Source: Psychrobacter sp. APC 3426 (GTDB lineage: Bacteria; Pseudomonadota; Gammaproteobacteria; Pseudomonadales; Moraxellaceae). From it: 42,846 nucleotides of DNA. Below are positions 1 to 8,137 of the stretch, one piece after another. The stretch's first letter is position 1, and each line of letters opens with the position of its first letter. The translations under genes and the position numbers were made by a program. The stretch spans positions 1 to 42,846 of the forward strand of contig NZ_JASDCF010000027.1 of assembly GCF_030408035.1 (NCBI RefSeq), given 5' to 3'. The notes below the pieces were generated by a model. It was not told the origin of the DNA. It did not search any database and saw only the letters and a list, made by a program, of their open reading frames with translations.

Positions 1-127
1 GTGCGTCAGGACTATGCCAAAGCAGCTCAGTGGTATGAAAAAGCTGCCAATCAAGGGGTGCCTGATGCTCAAAATAGTATTGGGTTGATGTATTACAAAG
101 GCTTGGGTGTGCGTCAGGACTATGCCA
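1..127. repeat. Terminal overlap, identical to 42720-42846
   Basis: Bases 1-127 are identical to 42720-42846. A 127-base end overlap is what a k=127 de Bruijn assembler leaves on a circular contig. Collapsing it keeps the Sel1-repeat gene in frame (42720 and 1 are both first codon positions), giving a circle of about 42,719 bp. The overlap lies inside a 108-bp coding repeat, so the true number of repeat units at the join may have been collapsed. Confidence 0.85.
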
Positions 128-318
128 AAGCAGCTCAGTGGTATGAAAAAGCTGCCAATCAAGGGGTGCCTGATGCTCAAAATAGTATTGGGTTGATGTA
201 TTACAAAGGCGAAGGCGTGCGTCAAAACAAGGCTACTGCTAAAGAATGGTTTGGTAAAGCTTGTGATAACGGGGATCAGAAAGGTTGTGATGGTTATCGA
301 CTATTAAATCAAAGATAG
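1..318 (+). CDS. Sel1-repeat protein, C-terminal part (gene begins at 42009)
   Basis: This is the 3' part of the gene that starts at 42009 and crosses the circular join. It holds the end of one Sel1-like (SLR/TPR-type) repeat, a full repeat, and a divergent last repeat in which the usual run after VRQ becomes NKATAKEWFGKACDNGD. A short basic tail ending in LLNQR follows. The unit is 36 residues (108 bp), with QDYAKAAQWYEKAANQG as its core. Joined to 42009-42719 it gives about 342 residues with eight repeats. The GTG at base 1 is an internal Val codon, not a start. Sel1 proteins usually act as protein-protein scaffolds; the partner is unknown. Confidence 0.85.
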   Translation: MRQDYAKAAQWYEKAANQGVPDAQNSIGLMYYKGLGVRQDYAKAAQWYEKAANQGVPDAQNSIGLMYYKGEGVRQNKATAKEWFGKACDNGDQKGCDGYRLLNQR

Positions 319-455
319 GCTGCTACATATGCGGAGTGCGGTCTATTTGTTGGTCTATTTTGATAGTGACGATCAAAGAACGCACCCACAGTGAGCGTTA
401 CGCCTGACAGTCCGACTTCTCCAGTAACCGCCAAACTCAATATTCAGTCACCATA

Positions 456-545
456 CTAAAAAAACCTAGCAGCAACCATCGTGGATAAAATAAAGATCAA
501 ACCGCAAACACCAATTGCTCGTATAAAAAATCTTTTATTGTCCAA
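456..545 (-). CDS. Possible 29-aa single-span membrane peptide
   Basis: A TTG at 545 follows a strong Shine-Dalgarno (AAGGGGG) at about 5 bp spacing. It opens 29 codons with a basic N-terminus (DNKRFFIRA), then one hydrophobic stretch (IGVCGLIFILSTMVAA) and an RFF end. The layout is that of a small membrane peptide. It is the only coding candidate in the gap between the Sel1 gene and the recombinase at 771. The ORF is short and the start is TTG, so it could be chance; I do not recognise a family. Confidence 0.3.
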   Translation of the reverse strand: MDNKRFFIRAIGVCGLIFILSTMVAARFF

Positions 546-604
546 TGCTGCCCCCTTGGCTTTTTATAGTTAATCAAAACAATATACATATTACAGTAAT
601 ACTA

Positions 605-718
605 AACCAGTGAGAACACCTGAAAACCTATCATTAGCCTATACCCAAAACATAAAACCTTTAAATGATAATCTATCTATCATTAGACTTTTTTATATTA
701 TTAAATGATAGTAATATC
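605..718. promoter_or_regulatory. Candidate recombinase site/operator: repeated TATCATTA elements
   Basis: Upstream of the recombinase at 771 the motif TATCATT(A), or its inverse, occurs four times: 629-636, 663-670 (inverted), 678-685, and 711-718 (inverted). The middle pair forms a 21-bp dyad, AATGATA-7-TATCATT, at 664-684. Serine resolvases typically bind arrays of short inverted motifs next to their own gene, so this may be a res site and/or operator. Bases 605-623 also match 6743-6761 at 18 of 19 positions. Nothing else stands out in 319-455 or 719-770. Confidence 0.35.
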
Positions 719-770
719 TTGTTATTATCAATGAGCACTAATTATTAAGTCTAAATAATAGAGGTGGGTT

Positions 771-1364
771 ATGACTGTTCGTATTTATGTGAGAGCCAGC
801 ACTAAGGATCAAGACGCTACCAGAGCATTGGCTGATTTGGTGGCTTTCAGTACAAGTTATGATGATAACCATGTTGAGTACGTCGAGCATTTCAGTGGTA
901 CAAAGCTCGATAGACCATTATTAGCCAAGCTGCTAAAGGACGCTGAGCAAGGCGATATTCTACTGGTTGAAAGCGTGGATAGATTAAGCCGATTATCTCA
1001 AGATGATTTTGCAATTCTAAAGCAGCGTATCAAAGACAAAGGCTTGCGATTGGTGGTGGCTGATCTACCAACGACGCATACAGTTAATAATGGCATGACA
1101 GGTGAGATCCTAACAGTGATTAACCATATGCTGATCGACTTATTAGCAACGATGGCAAAGCTTGATAACGACAAGCGTAGAGAGCGTATCAAGCAGGGAT
1201 TGGCTAACAGTGGCTATAAGCCCTCCGGTAAGAAGCCTAATACAACGAAACACAATCGTATTAGAGAATTAGACAGTCAAGGCAATATGACAAAAGAGGA
1301 AATCGCTAAGGCAGTTGGTGTTGGCGTAGCTACTGTTTACCGGGTGTTAAAGCCAGGCTCATAG
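771..1364 (+). CDS. Serine recombinase, resolvase/invertase family
   Basis: This 197-residue protein has the small resolvase/invertase layout. The N-terminal catalytic domain carries the nucleophile Ser10 in RIYVRASTKDQ, followed by the conserved VESVDRLSRLS segment near residue 65. A linker helix follows, then a C-terminal helix-turn-helix (TKEEIAKAVGVGVATVYRVLK). All expected domains are present and the length is normal, so it is probably active in resolving multimers or inverting DNA. The ATG sits about 6 bases after AGAGGTGG. It is only distantly similar to the recombinase at 38952. The upstream TATCATTA array is its likely binding site (inference). Confidence 0.9.
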   Translation: MTVRIYVRASTKDQDATRALADLVAFSTSYDDNHVEYVEHFSGTKLDRPLLAKLLKDAEQGDILLVESVDRLSRLSQDDFAILKQRIKDKGLRLVVADLPTTHTVNNGMTGEILTVINHMLIDLLATMAKLDNDKRRERIKQGLANSGYKPSGKKPNTTKHNRIRELDSQGNMTKEEIAKAVGVGVATVYRVLKPGS

Positions 1365-1670
1365 CTGAGGTATTTTATTTTATTTTTGTTCATAAACAGC
1401 TGATATATAAGGCTTTACACGCGAGGCAAGAAGGCTTTATTTGCAGAAATAGGTACTCTATTACTACGTAGCTGTGTTAAGAACGGTGTATTTTCATCAT
1501 TCAATTTCGTTCAATTATGCCCACTTAAAACGCCCTTCGATCTTTATCTAAAGACATCACAGCGTCATATAAAAATCGATTTAATGCAATGAGGCTTCAT
1601 TATAATCATTATATTGCATTCATAATCGCTTTTCTGCAAAATGGCTTATCTATAATCGCTTGAGCCCCTC
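1365..1670. other. Gene-free spacer before fic
   Basis: I find no convincing ORF here. It is AT-rich toward its right end and holds a 10-bp direct repeat ATAATCGCTT at 1623-1632 and 1652-1661. The second copy overlaps a TATAAT (1651-1656) 14 bases before the fic start. This could be the fic promoter and operator, but no good -35 box is visible. Confidence 0.3.
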
Positions 1671-3254
1671 ATGATGAATACCCCTACTTCAGACCCTATT
1701 GGCGCAGCATGGCTTATCCGTTATGCCAGCATCGAGCTGGTGTCCCCTTTATATGTCAGCAGTAGTATCGGTGGGCGCAGACAAACCTATAAAGACGGTG
1801 ACGTCATTCATAACGCTTATCAGGAAACCGCGCGTCCACTGGACACTATCATTGCGCACTTACAGTTTCACATGCGTCATGAAGTACTGAATTTAGAGTT
1901 ACTGGTTCGTCTATTTGAGCAGGTAGGTGCTGATGACGTACAAGCATGGGTAAACGCTGAGCCGACAGGCAGCTATGCCCGTAGAATGGCTTTCTTGTAT
2001 GAGTGGCTCATGGGTCAGCAGTTAGCAGTACCGAGTAATTTAGGCGGTAACTATGTGGATGCTCTAGATGCTAAGAAGCAGGTTACTTCAAGCCCTGCGC
2101 ATGTCATAAAGAATGCTCGTTGGCGTATCAATGACAATCTTGCAGGAACCCGTCATTTCTGTCCTCAATTGGTGAAAACAGAGTTGTTTACGCAAGCCGC
2201 TGCACTCGATATTGCCACAATGGTTGACAAGCTGAACGATGAATTTGGGCAAGACTTACTGATGCGTGCCTCCGTATGGATGACATTACGAGAGAGTAAA
2301 GCCAGTTTTACTATAGAAGGTGAAGGGAAAGAGTTAAAACGTATTGAACGTTTCGCCGATGTGATGGCACGGCGTACCGGCAAGGGCGATATTCCGCTTG
2401 ATCCTGAGTCGCTAGCAGAGTTGCAACAAGAGATACTTGGTAGCAAAACGGTCATCCAGCAGTATGGCGTCCGTCAATCTCCAGTTTTTGTGTCGCATAC
2501 TCAGGTCAATGGCTTTAAAGAGATTGTGCACTATATTGCGCCACCTGCTGATGACATTGCTGAAAAGCTCAAAGGGTTACAGGCATTTATGGAAAAGACC
2601 GAGGGACAATCGGCACTGATACGTAGTGCGGTTGCTTCCTTTGCTTTTGTGTATATTCATCCGCTAGCGGATGGCAATGGCCGAGTACATCGCTTCCTAA
2701 TTAACGATGTACTCAGACGCGACCAGATCATTCATGAGCCGATTATCTTACCTATATCGCAAGCCATCGCTGAGCATCCCTCAGACCGTCATGCCTATGA
2801 TAAAATTTTAGACCGTGTATCCGTGCCACTTATGGAGCAAATCCGTGATCATTACAGCTTTGATAAACAAGCGATTACTTACCCTGATGGTATTCGCTCA
2901 AACTTAAATTTTGAAGACAGTCACCTTATTCAACCGGCATGGCGCTTTATGGACCTGACGCCTCATGTTCAGTACTTATCAGGACTGATTGCGCATGTTA
3001 TTGAAAAAGAGATGCATAACGAGTCACAGTACCTAAGACAACATGACCATGCACGACTGGCGATAAAAGAGATTATTGAGATGCCCAACAGCTATGCCGA
3101 TAGAATCATTCGTAGCATGCTGCAGAATAAGGGTGCTAAAAGTAATAAGCTATTGAAAGATTATCCGTTTTTGGCAAATGATGAGGTTTGGGACGATATT
3201 TTCTCTGTGGTTGTAGAGACATTTAAAGATGAAGCAAATGGTTTGAATAGTTAG
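1671..3254 (+). CDS. fic: Fic-domain protein (probable AMP-transferase), class II autoinhibited
   Basis: A 527-residue Fic protein. The catalytic loop HPLADGNGRVHR starts at His330 and matches HxFx(D/E)GNGRxxR, with Leu in place of the Phe. An upstream SFTIEG at 212-217 fits the inhibitory motif (S/T)xxxE(G/N), with Glu216, placing it in class II where the inhibitory helix precedes the Fic core. Family members transfer AMP from ATP to Ser/Thr/Tyr of target proteins; the target here is unknown. The N-terminal ~200 residues and C-terminal ~150 are predicted helical accessory domains with no motif I recognise. Two adjacent ATGs (1671, 1674) are possible starts. It stands alone between two recombinase loci, with no antitoxin neighbour, consistent with built-in autoinhibition. 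Confidence 0.9.
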   Translation: MMNTPTSDPIGAAWLIRYASIELVSPLYVSSSIGGRRQTYKDGDVIHNAYQETARPLDTIIAHLQFHMRHEVLNLELLVRLFEQVGADDVQAWVNAEPTGSYARRMAFLYEWLMGQQLAVPSNLGGNYVDALDAKKQVTSSPAHVIKNARWRINDNLAGTRHFCPQLVKTELFTQAAALDIATMVDKLNDEFGQDLLMRASVWMTLRESKASFTIEGEGKELKRIERFADVMARRTGKGDIPLDPESLAELQQEILGSKTVIQQYGVRQSPVFVSHTQVNGFKEIVHYIAPPADDIAEKLKGLQAFMEKTEGQSALIRSAVASFAFVYIHPLADGNGRVHRFLINDVLRRDQIIHEPIILPISQAIAEHPSDRHAYDKILDRVSVPLMEQIRDHYSFDKQAITYPDGIRSNLNFEDSHLIQPAWRFMDLTPHVQYLSGLIAHVIEKEMHNESQYLRQHDHARLAIKEIIEMPNSYADRIIRSMLQNKGAKSNKLLKDYPFLANDEVWDDIFSVVVETFKDEANGLNS

Positions 3255-3474
3255 AACAAACTCTGCTATACGCAGGAAAGTCTGCCTTAATAATCAAGCT
3301 CAAGCTAGTATTTGTGTCATCGTTACGATAATGATTCGTTTATAAAAGATTCGGCTAAAATACTGTCACCTGAAACGTAATCAATATTTTTCTTACTTAA
3401 ACAGAATATATTAGAGGAACTTTGATAACAGACAATTTTTATTTGACAAGGTTATTACAGATCCTCAAAATAAT

Positions 3475-3602
3475 TTTGAGTATTTGAGTATTTGAGTATT
3501 TGAGTATTTGAGTATTTGAGTATTTGAGTATTTGAGTATTTGAGTATTTGAGTATTTGAGTATTTGAGTATTTGAGTATTTGAGTATTTGAGTATTTGAG
3601 TA
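3475..3602. repeat. Sixteen-copy 8-bp tandem repeat (TTTGAGTA)
   Basis: Sixteen perfect tandem copies of TTTGAGTA fill 3475-3602, followed by a degenerate TTTATTTA. The array abuts the 3' end of the decayed recombinase gene (stop at 3612-3614). Rotated, the unit is AGTATTTG, which shares AGTAT and the 8-bp period with the AGTATATA array in front of parA at 15953. Options are a centromere-like binding array, a slipped-strand microsatellite, or both. Bases 3255-3474 show no gene. Confidence 0.9.
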
Positions 3603-3611
3603 TTTATTTAG

Positions 3612-4202
3612 CTATACAGCTATCAAATGACGCGAGCACTTAGCTGTAGCTTGTATTTCAGAATAACTACGCCCAGATTTCAGAAGGCTAGCGATAATCT
3701 TACGCTTCTCGGTATCTTTCCTACGTCCTGAATATTTACTTTCTACCTTAGTACGAGAAATACCTTACATCTGACGGTTACGTCGATCTTCATAGTCCTT
3801 TCTAGCAATAGCAGCGAGCATATAAAGCATCATCGAATTGATGGCCTGTAATACGCTGCTCATAAATTCAATGCTGCTATCAGATTGAGGCGTTATATAA
3901 GAGGTCGGTAGCTCTTCTGATACTACCGCCAGCTTCTTTTCTAATAGCATTCTTTTGAGAGTATCCCAATCAGCTTGGTTTAAACGTGCTAAGCGGTCAA
4001 TCTGCTCAACCAAATTATATCGCCTTCATGGGCATCATTTATCAGTTACATTAACTGTGGACGTATTAAAGTTGCGTCTGACTCGTTTTCAACATAGAAG
4101 GCGGCAATTTTGTGACCATGATCAGCAGCAAGCTATATGAGCTCACTTTTGGCACGCTTGGCATCTTGATCTTTGATTGGCGCTCTATGCTCTGATAAAC
4201 AT
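3612..4202 (-). pseudogene. Decayed serine recombinase, paralogue of 38952-39584
   Basis: Read from 4202 leftward, the sequence follows the intact recombinase at 38952 almost throughout, from MFIRA to KCSRHLIA. It has lost about five bases near codon 6, destroying the Ser10 region. It also carries in-frame stops (after SELI, after RPQLM, and after NRQM) and another frameshift just before the VEQIDRLARLNQ segment. The longest surviving piece, 3765-4013, is the middle of the catalytic domain. The last segment, 3612-3770, still encodes the C-terminal HTH region. It is clearly inactive. It lies in the opposite orientation to the intact copy and ends at the TTTGAGTA array. Confidence 0.9.
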
Positions 4203-4309
4203 AAACACCTAAAATAGTCTGTTATAAGTAGTTCCATTATTGCAGTCTATTATAAGTAGACTATTAATTGATTAAGAGACCTGTTTTGATAGTGCCCCTG
4301 GGGTATACC
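4203..4309 (-). repeat. Copy of the recombinase-element terminal repeat
   Basis: The inverse of 4203-4309, upstream of the decayed recombinase, matches both flanks of the intact recombinase. It shares GGTATACCCCA at the outer end (4292-4309 region) and AGACTGC..TAATGGAAC.ACTTA next to the start codon. Its central part, with TTAATCAATTAATAG, resembles the inverse of the intact gene's right flank (39600-39640) more than its left flank. This shows that the gene and its flank moved or were duplicated together. The remaining bases to 4578 hold no gene I can support. Confidence 0.7.
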
Positions 4310-4578
4310 TTTAAACTGTTATCCCTTCTACCTTTGCTAAGGCGAACCTAATAAAAAGATAACTGTTACCTTTCACTACCTGAAAACATTAAATCTGTCT
4401 GTTAGGTTTAACTTATTAGTTGAGAGTTATTTTGCTTTCATAAAAGAATGATAGCAATAAAAAATAAAAAGAGTAAATGGTCTGCGTTAGTACTTAAATT
4501 AGCTCAGCTCAATGACTGTATGATCGTTTCCTAGAGTTTTTTAAATATTTCGACCTTAATTATAATAAGGATATTAAA

Positions 4579-4902
4579 ATGAAAACATCAGTACCTACGA
4601 AGTCGCTTCAAAATAAATTATGGATAGTATTTTTGGTAAGTTTCTTTGGTCTCAGCGCTTGCAGCAGTGAGACAGAAGAGCCAGCTCCTGATACAGAATC
4701 TAGCGAAATGACACCTGTGCAAACAGCAACCGAGGCTGAAGATCAAATCCCAGCTTCCACAGAGGATGTAGAAGGCGCAGGAGGTACAGCGTACTATTCT
4801 AGTAATGGCAGTGTAGAAAATGATCAAAAGGCTGATGATACGGTTACTGTCAATGAAAATAACTCGAACTTAGATCAAACACCAGCAGATGGAGTGCAGT
4901 AA
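4579..4902 (+). CDS. Small acidic lipoprotein, function unknown
   Basis: This 107-residue protein has a basic N-terminus, a hydrophobic segment, and the lipobox LSAC with Cys28. It is therefore a predicted lipoprotein needing Lgt, LspA and Lnt. The mature part is low-complexity and acidic (Glu, Thr, Asp and Asn rich) without Cys or a recognisable fold, like a flexible periplasmic or outer-membrane tether. An AAGGA lies 8 bases before the ATG. It is followed after about 290 bases by the PAP2 gene. LspA and Lnt homologues on the same plasmid could process it, although the host should have its own. Confidence 0.75.
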   Translation: MKTSVPTKSLQNKLWIVFLVSFFGLSACSSETEEPAPDTESSEMTPVQTATEAEDQIPASTEDVEGAGGTAYYSSNGSVENDQKADDTVTVNENNSNLDQTPADGVQ

Positions 4903-5189
4903 GTATCAGAAAGCGAACAATCCATTAAATATTAAAGGGTTTCTGTAAGGTTGTGATTAGCTTAAATCGCTCTGACTATATCGGCGGCTGATTTACTTAA
5001 GTCAGACAGCTATGTCTAATAGATTAAGATCATCATATCTTTACAACCAGATCACTTCATTACTAAGTATAGTCTCACTCAATATCGTTTACTAACTAAG
5101 ACTTAGTGACTTAAACAGAAGTTCTATCCAGAGCTTTAACTAGAAAGTAATTACTCAGGGTTCAGCATACTCTCGGAAAAGGTTTAATA

Positions 5190-6185
5190 ATGATATCTTT
5201 AATATCAGAAAATCAGCCATTGTTCGCCTTAGGTTTTCTGATTTTTCTGGTTATCTCTGTTCTATTGGTTTTTCAGTACGTGGTTATTCGTTATGGTCAG
5301 CAGCTTTTCACTCAAGCAATCCGCTGTTGGGTGAGGACTAAACGGAATCTTGCAAAGAACAAACGTATCATTCTATTCAGAGGTAAGTATCCCAAGCTGG
5401 ATGTGATAATGTCTCGGCGGTTTAATTTACGGGATTTTTATGGGCTGTCACTGACATTTCTATGGGTAGTGATAGGTTGCATGCTGGTGTTATTCATTGC
5501 ATTGGCTGAAGCTGTGGCTACGTTGAATTCTATTGTTTCCATCGATTATTTTATATCGTCACAGATGAGCTTACTACGTGATTCCGACGTTGTTGTTTTT
5601 TTAGTCCTGATAACCAGCTTTGCGTCTACCCCTATTGCCGTTTTGGTGGTTTTGTTTGTTGCTGTGAATTGCTGGGTAAAGCAGCAACGCTATATAATAG
5701 TAGGGTTATTGATTGCTACTTTAGGCAGCACTGCATTTACTTCTTTGTTGAAATATTTATTTCAGCGTGAAAGGCCTGCTAATAGCTTATTAGTTGCGCA
5801 AACTTATTCGTTTCCAAGTGGTCATGCGACGACCGCTATGGCGTTATATGGATTTATCGCTTACCTACTGATTCGATTCAACCAAAATTTCGCTCAAAAA
5901 ATTCGTATATTTACAATAGCGATTCTTTTTATCATCTTGATCGGATTGAGCAGAGTTGTATTGAACCAGCATTATCTAAGCGATGTACTGGGTGGTTATC
6001 TAGTAGGTGCATTTTGGTTGACACTTGGCATCAGTATTACAGAGTGGCTAAGCGTAGAAAGTAAAATCATATGGAAAGTCGAGTGGTCAACTTCTCATGC
6101 ATACATGATATGGCTGAGCGGATTAGGTGTGTTTATTAGCACGTTGATTTACGCAAAAATCTATCAACTTCCAATGTTATCTTAG
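5190..6185 (+). CDS. PAP2-family membrane phosphatase
   Basis: A 331-residue multi-span membrane protein with the complete PAP2 acid-phosphatase signature. K188xxxxxxR195P is in the first motif, PSGH at 209-212, and SR254-255 with His261 and Asp265 in the third. The family removes phosphate from phosphatidic acid, undecaprenyl pyrophosphate or PGP at the membrane. An N-terminal hydrophobic helix and a basic loop of about 50 residues precede the usual core, and a TM segment follows it. The substrate cannot be told from sequence; undecaprenyl-PP recycling or lipid A dephosphorylation are both possible. Start ATG 5190 follows GGAAAAGG. It converges on the CsbD-like gene across a shared terminator. 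Confidence 0.88.
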   Translation: MISLISENQPLFALGFLIFLVISVLLVFQYVVIRYGQQLFTQAIRCWVRTKRNLAKNKRIILFRGKYPKLDVIMSRRFNLRDFYGLSLTFLWVVIGCMLVLFIALAEAVATLNSIVSIDYFISSQMSLLRDSDVVVFLVLITSFASTPIAVLVVLFVAVNCWVKQQRYIIVGLLIATLGSTAFTSLLKYLFQRERPANSLLVAQTYSFPSGHATTAMALYGFIAYLLIRFNQNFAQKIRIFTIAILFIILIGLSRVVLNQHYLSDVLGGYLVGAFWLTLGISITEWLSVESKIIWKVEWSTSHAYMIWLSGLGVFISTLIYAKIYQLPMLS

Positions 6186-6262
6186 CCATCAAAGTAAGCC
6201 ACTACGAAGTATCGACACCAATAGCACACCGCTAAAGGATCAAGTCCTAACTAAACTGACTA

Positions 6263-6294
6263 AAAAAGCCCGTGATCATAGTCACGGGCTTTTT
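6263..6294. terminator. Bidirectional terminator between PAP2 gene and csbD-like gene
   Basis: A 12-bp stem AAAAGCCCGTGA / TCACGGGCTTTT with a 6-base loop, having A on one side and T on the other. It suits termination of both convergent genes. Confidence 0.85.
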
Positions 6295-6329
6295 ATATTT
6301 CCAGGGTATGATTATTGAAGATAGAATAA

Positions 6330-6494
6330 TCAATATTTATTTTGGTTACGCCACTCATCTACATCCCGTTCAGCATCTTCTTTTGAATGACCATAACGCT
6401 CTTGGATACGGCCAACCAATTTGTCACGGTCACCTTCGATATGGGTTAGATCGTCATCTGTTAAATCTGCCCACTTCTTTTTATCGTTTGTCAT
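6330..6494 (-). CDS. CsbD/YjbJ-family stress protein
   Basis: A 54-residue ORF carrying the CsbD signature: KKKWADLTDDDLTHIEGDRD near the N-terminus, then KLVGRIQERYGHSKEDAERD and DEW near the end. CsbD-like proteins are small, soluble and abundant, and are induced by general stress or in stationary phase; their molecular role is unclear. The length matches short family members. The gene converges on the PAP2 gene and ends next to the shared terminator. No strong Shine-Dalgarno is visible before the ATG. Confidence 0.85.
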   Translation of the reverse strand: MTNDKKKWADLTDDDLTHIEGDRDKLVGRIQERYGHSKEDAERDVDEWRNQNKY

Positions 6495-6733
6495 TAAGTT
6501 ATATAAATAGATGAAGGCACTTACTATTTAATATCGCAAACATACAATCAATTTAGTGAACACCAGTTTATCAAATGAAAGCTGCTTTTGGGGCTTAGAT
6601 AATTCTAAATGTCCTTATACTGAAGGTATCACCATTTTATGTTCAAGATTACACTTCTATGTACACTGAGCTGCTATAAATAACTATAGCCACTGATACC
6701 AATAGCTTGCAGCCAAATATTAAAGTCCTCACT

Positions 6734-6771
6734 AGGGAACCGAACCAGTGACAACACCTGACTGGTTCCCT
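6734..6771. repeat. Inverted repeat AGGGAACC / GGTTCCCT
   Basis: An 8-bp perfect inverted repeat with a 22-base spacer lies upstream of the CDF exporter; an alternative inner pairing is AACCAGT/ACTGGTT. The spacer includes the 19-mer shared with 605-623. Its GGAACC core also recurs in the recombinase-element ends at 38845 and 39647. It may be a recombination relic or an operator. Confidence 0.5.
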
Positions 6772-6859
6772 TGAGGTATAGCTTTTGAAACCATTTTTCT
6801 TTATATTGTCACTTAGACAGGCTGGGCATTTGAACCACCACCCGGATATAAATGTAGCT

Positions 6860-7693
6860 ATGAATAAAACAACTTTTAAAATATCGAAGATGGACTGCCC
6901 TTCGGAGGAAAACCTAATCCGAATGAAATTAGAGGGCCACTCGAATATTGAACATCTTGAGTTCGACATTCCTAACCGTCAATTAACTGTGTTTCATCAT
7001 GACAATATAGAAGGGATAGAGACTGCTATTCATGACCTAAAATTAGGAGACACCCTACTCTCGACCGAAACCATTGACCCCTCTGATCCCAACAATAATT
7101 TTAAAATTGATGCTGACTCTAGTCACAAAAAAGATGCTGAGCAAAGAAAGCTACTATGGATAGTGCTGGTCATTAACTTTGCTTTCTTTATTATTGAAAT
7201 GAGCACGGGACTGATTTCTCGTTCGATGGGGTTGGTCGCCGACAGCTTAGATATGTTAGCAGATAGCTTCGTGTACGGAATTAGCTTATTTGCGGTCGGT
7301 GGAACGGTCATTAAGAAAAAACGGATTGCTAGAATTGCCGGATATTTTCAAATTACGCTAGCGATTCTTGGTTTTTTAGAAGTACTAAGACGTTTCTTTG
7401 GCAATGAGCAGTTACCTGACTTTTCTACCATGATAGTCATATCGATTCTTGCGCTAATTGCAAACTCGATTTGCCTCTATTTACTACAAAAATCGAAAAG
7501 CAAAGAAGAAGAAGCCCATATGCAAGCCAGTATGATTTTCACTTCAAACGATGTGATTATCAATTTAGGGGTAATTGTTGCAGGGATTTTGGTTAATTGG
7601 TTACACTCTAGTACGCCTGATTTGATTATTGGTAGCATCGTATTTGCTTTAGTTATTCAGGGCGCCTTTAGAATATTGAAGTTGAGTAAGTAG
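6860..7693 (+). CDS. Cation diffusion facilitator with N-terminal HMA-like domain
   Basis: Using the ATG at 6860 gives 277 residues; an upstream GTG/ATG extension to 6785 is less likely because it is not family-like. Residues 1-70 resemble a heavy-metal-associated (HMA/MerP) fold, with KISKMDCPSEEN holding a single Cys. Residues from about 90 form a six-helix CDF transporter. The metal-site segments read DSLDMLADS (Asp128, Asp131, Asp135) and TSNDVIIN (Asp231, Asn235) instead of the usual HxxxD pairs, so its metal preference may differ from CzcD. CDF proteins export Zn, Co, Fe, Mn or Cd in exchange for protons. It has no operon partner. Confidence 0.8.
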   Translation: MNKTTFKISKMDCPSEENLIRMKLEGHSNIEHLEFDIPNRQLTVFHHDNIEGIETAIHDLKLGDTLLSTETIDPSDPNNNFKIDADSSHKKDAEQRKLLWIVLVINFAFFIIEMSTGLISRSMGLVADSLDMLADSFVYGISLFAVGGTVIKKKRIARIAGYFQITLAILGFLEVLRRFFGNEQLPDFSTMIVISILALIANSICLYLLQKSKSKEEEAHMQASMIFTSNDVIINLGVIVAGILVNWLHSSTPDLIIGSIVFALVIQGAFRILKLSK

Positions 7694-7807
7694 CCAAGCC
7701 TAATAACTGAAGCAAATAGCTCAAGTAAGTAGCTTAATTAAACCGCTAAGTGTAAAGTAACTGGGTTTGAAGCAAATAAACATCATAAGGATATGAGACC
7801 TCAAGCA

Positions 7808-8070
7808 ATGATTGAACAAACTTTAAATCTAGTCACCACCAAAGACCATCAGCAAGTTGCCGTTTGGCGAATAATAGATGATGAAGTCTTTGATAAGAAT
7901 CTGGTGGTGGTCAACTAATTTAGGACACTAATAAAATTCAAACCTACATCGCCATTACTTATAACCCTGAGTCGAGAACGGATAATAATTATAAGCGTTG
8001 GGGCAACTTTTATGACCGCCAAGATCTGTTAGTAGGTGACGAGTTATGGCAGCTTGGAGCCCATCCTGGA
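7808..8070 (+). pseudogene. Broken ORF cut by the TTTTGTGTAACTT repeat
   Basis: Two protein-like stretches in different frames follow each other. 7808-7918 starts MIEQTLNLVTTKDHQQVAVW, then from 7924 the frame reads DTNKIQTYIAITYNPESR and later NNYKRWGNFYDRQDLLVGDE. The second stretch runs into the TTTTGTGTAACTT element at 8071 and stops shortly after. This looks like one gene frameshifted near 7918 and then truncated. I do not recognise the family. Confidence 0.4.
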
Positions 8071-8117
8071 TTTTGTGTAACTTCTATTTGCTAATAGGGT
8101 ATAAGAAGTTACACAAA
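8071..8117. repeat. 14-bp perfect inverted repeat (TTTGTGTAACTTCT)
   Basis: TTTGTGTAACTTCT at 8072-8085 and its inverse at 8104-8117 are separated by 18 bases. The sequence TTTTGTGTAACTT recurs at 14795-14807 on the far side of the restriction cluster. It looks like the two ends of a small insertion sequence or a MITE footprint, since it interrupts a reading frame on its left. A hairpin terminator for the HEPN gene is the alternative. Confidence 0.6.
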
Positions 8118-8137
8118 GTTTAGGAAAGTCCCCTCTT

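Noticed and set aside
1671..3254. Fic protein as the toxin of a Fic/FicA or Doc/Phd pair
   Set aside because: It is long, carries its own inhibitory SxxxEG motif, and no small antitoxin ORF flanks it.
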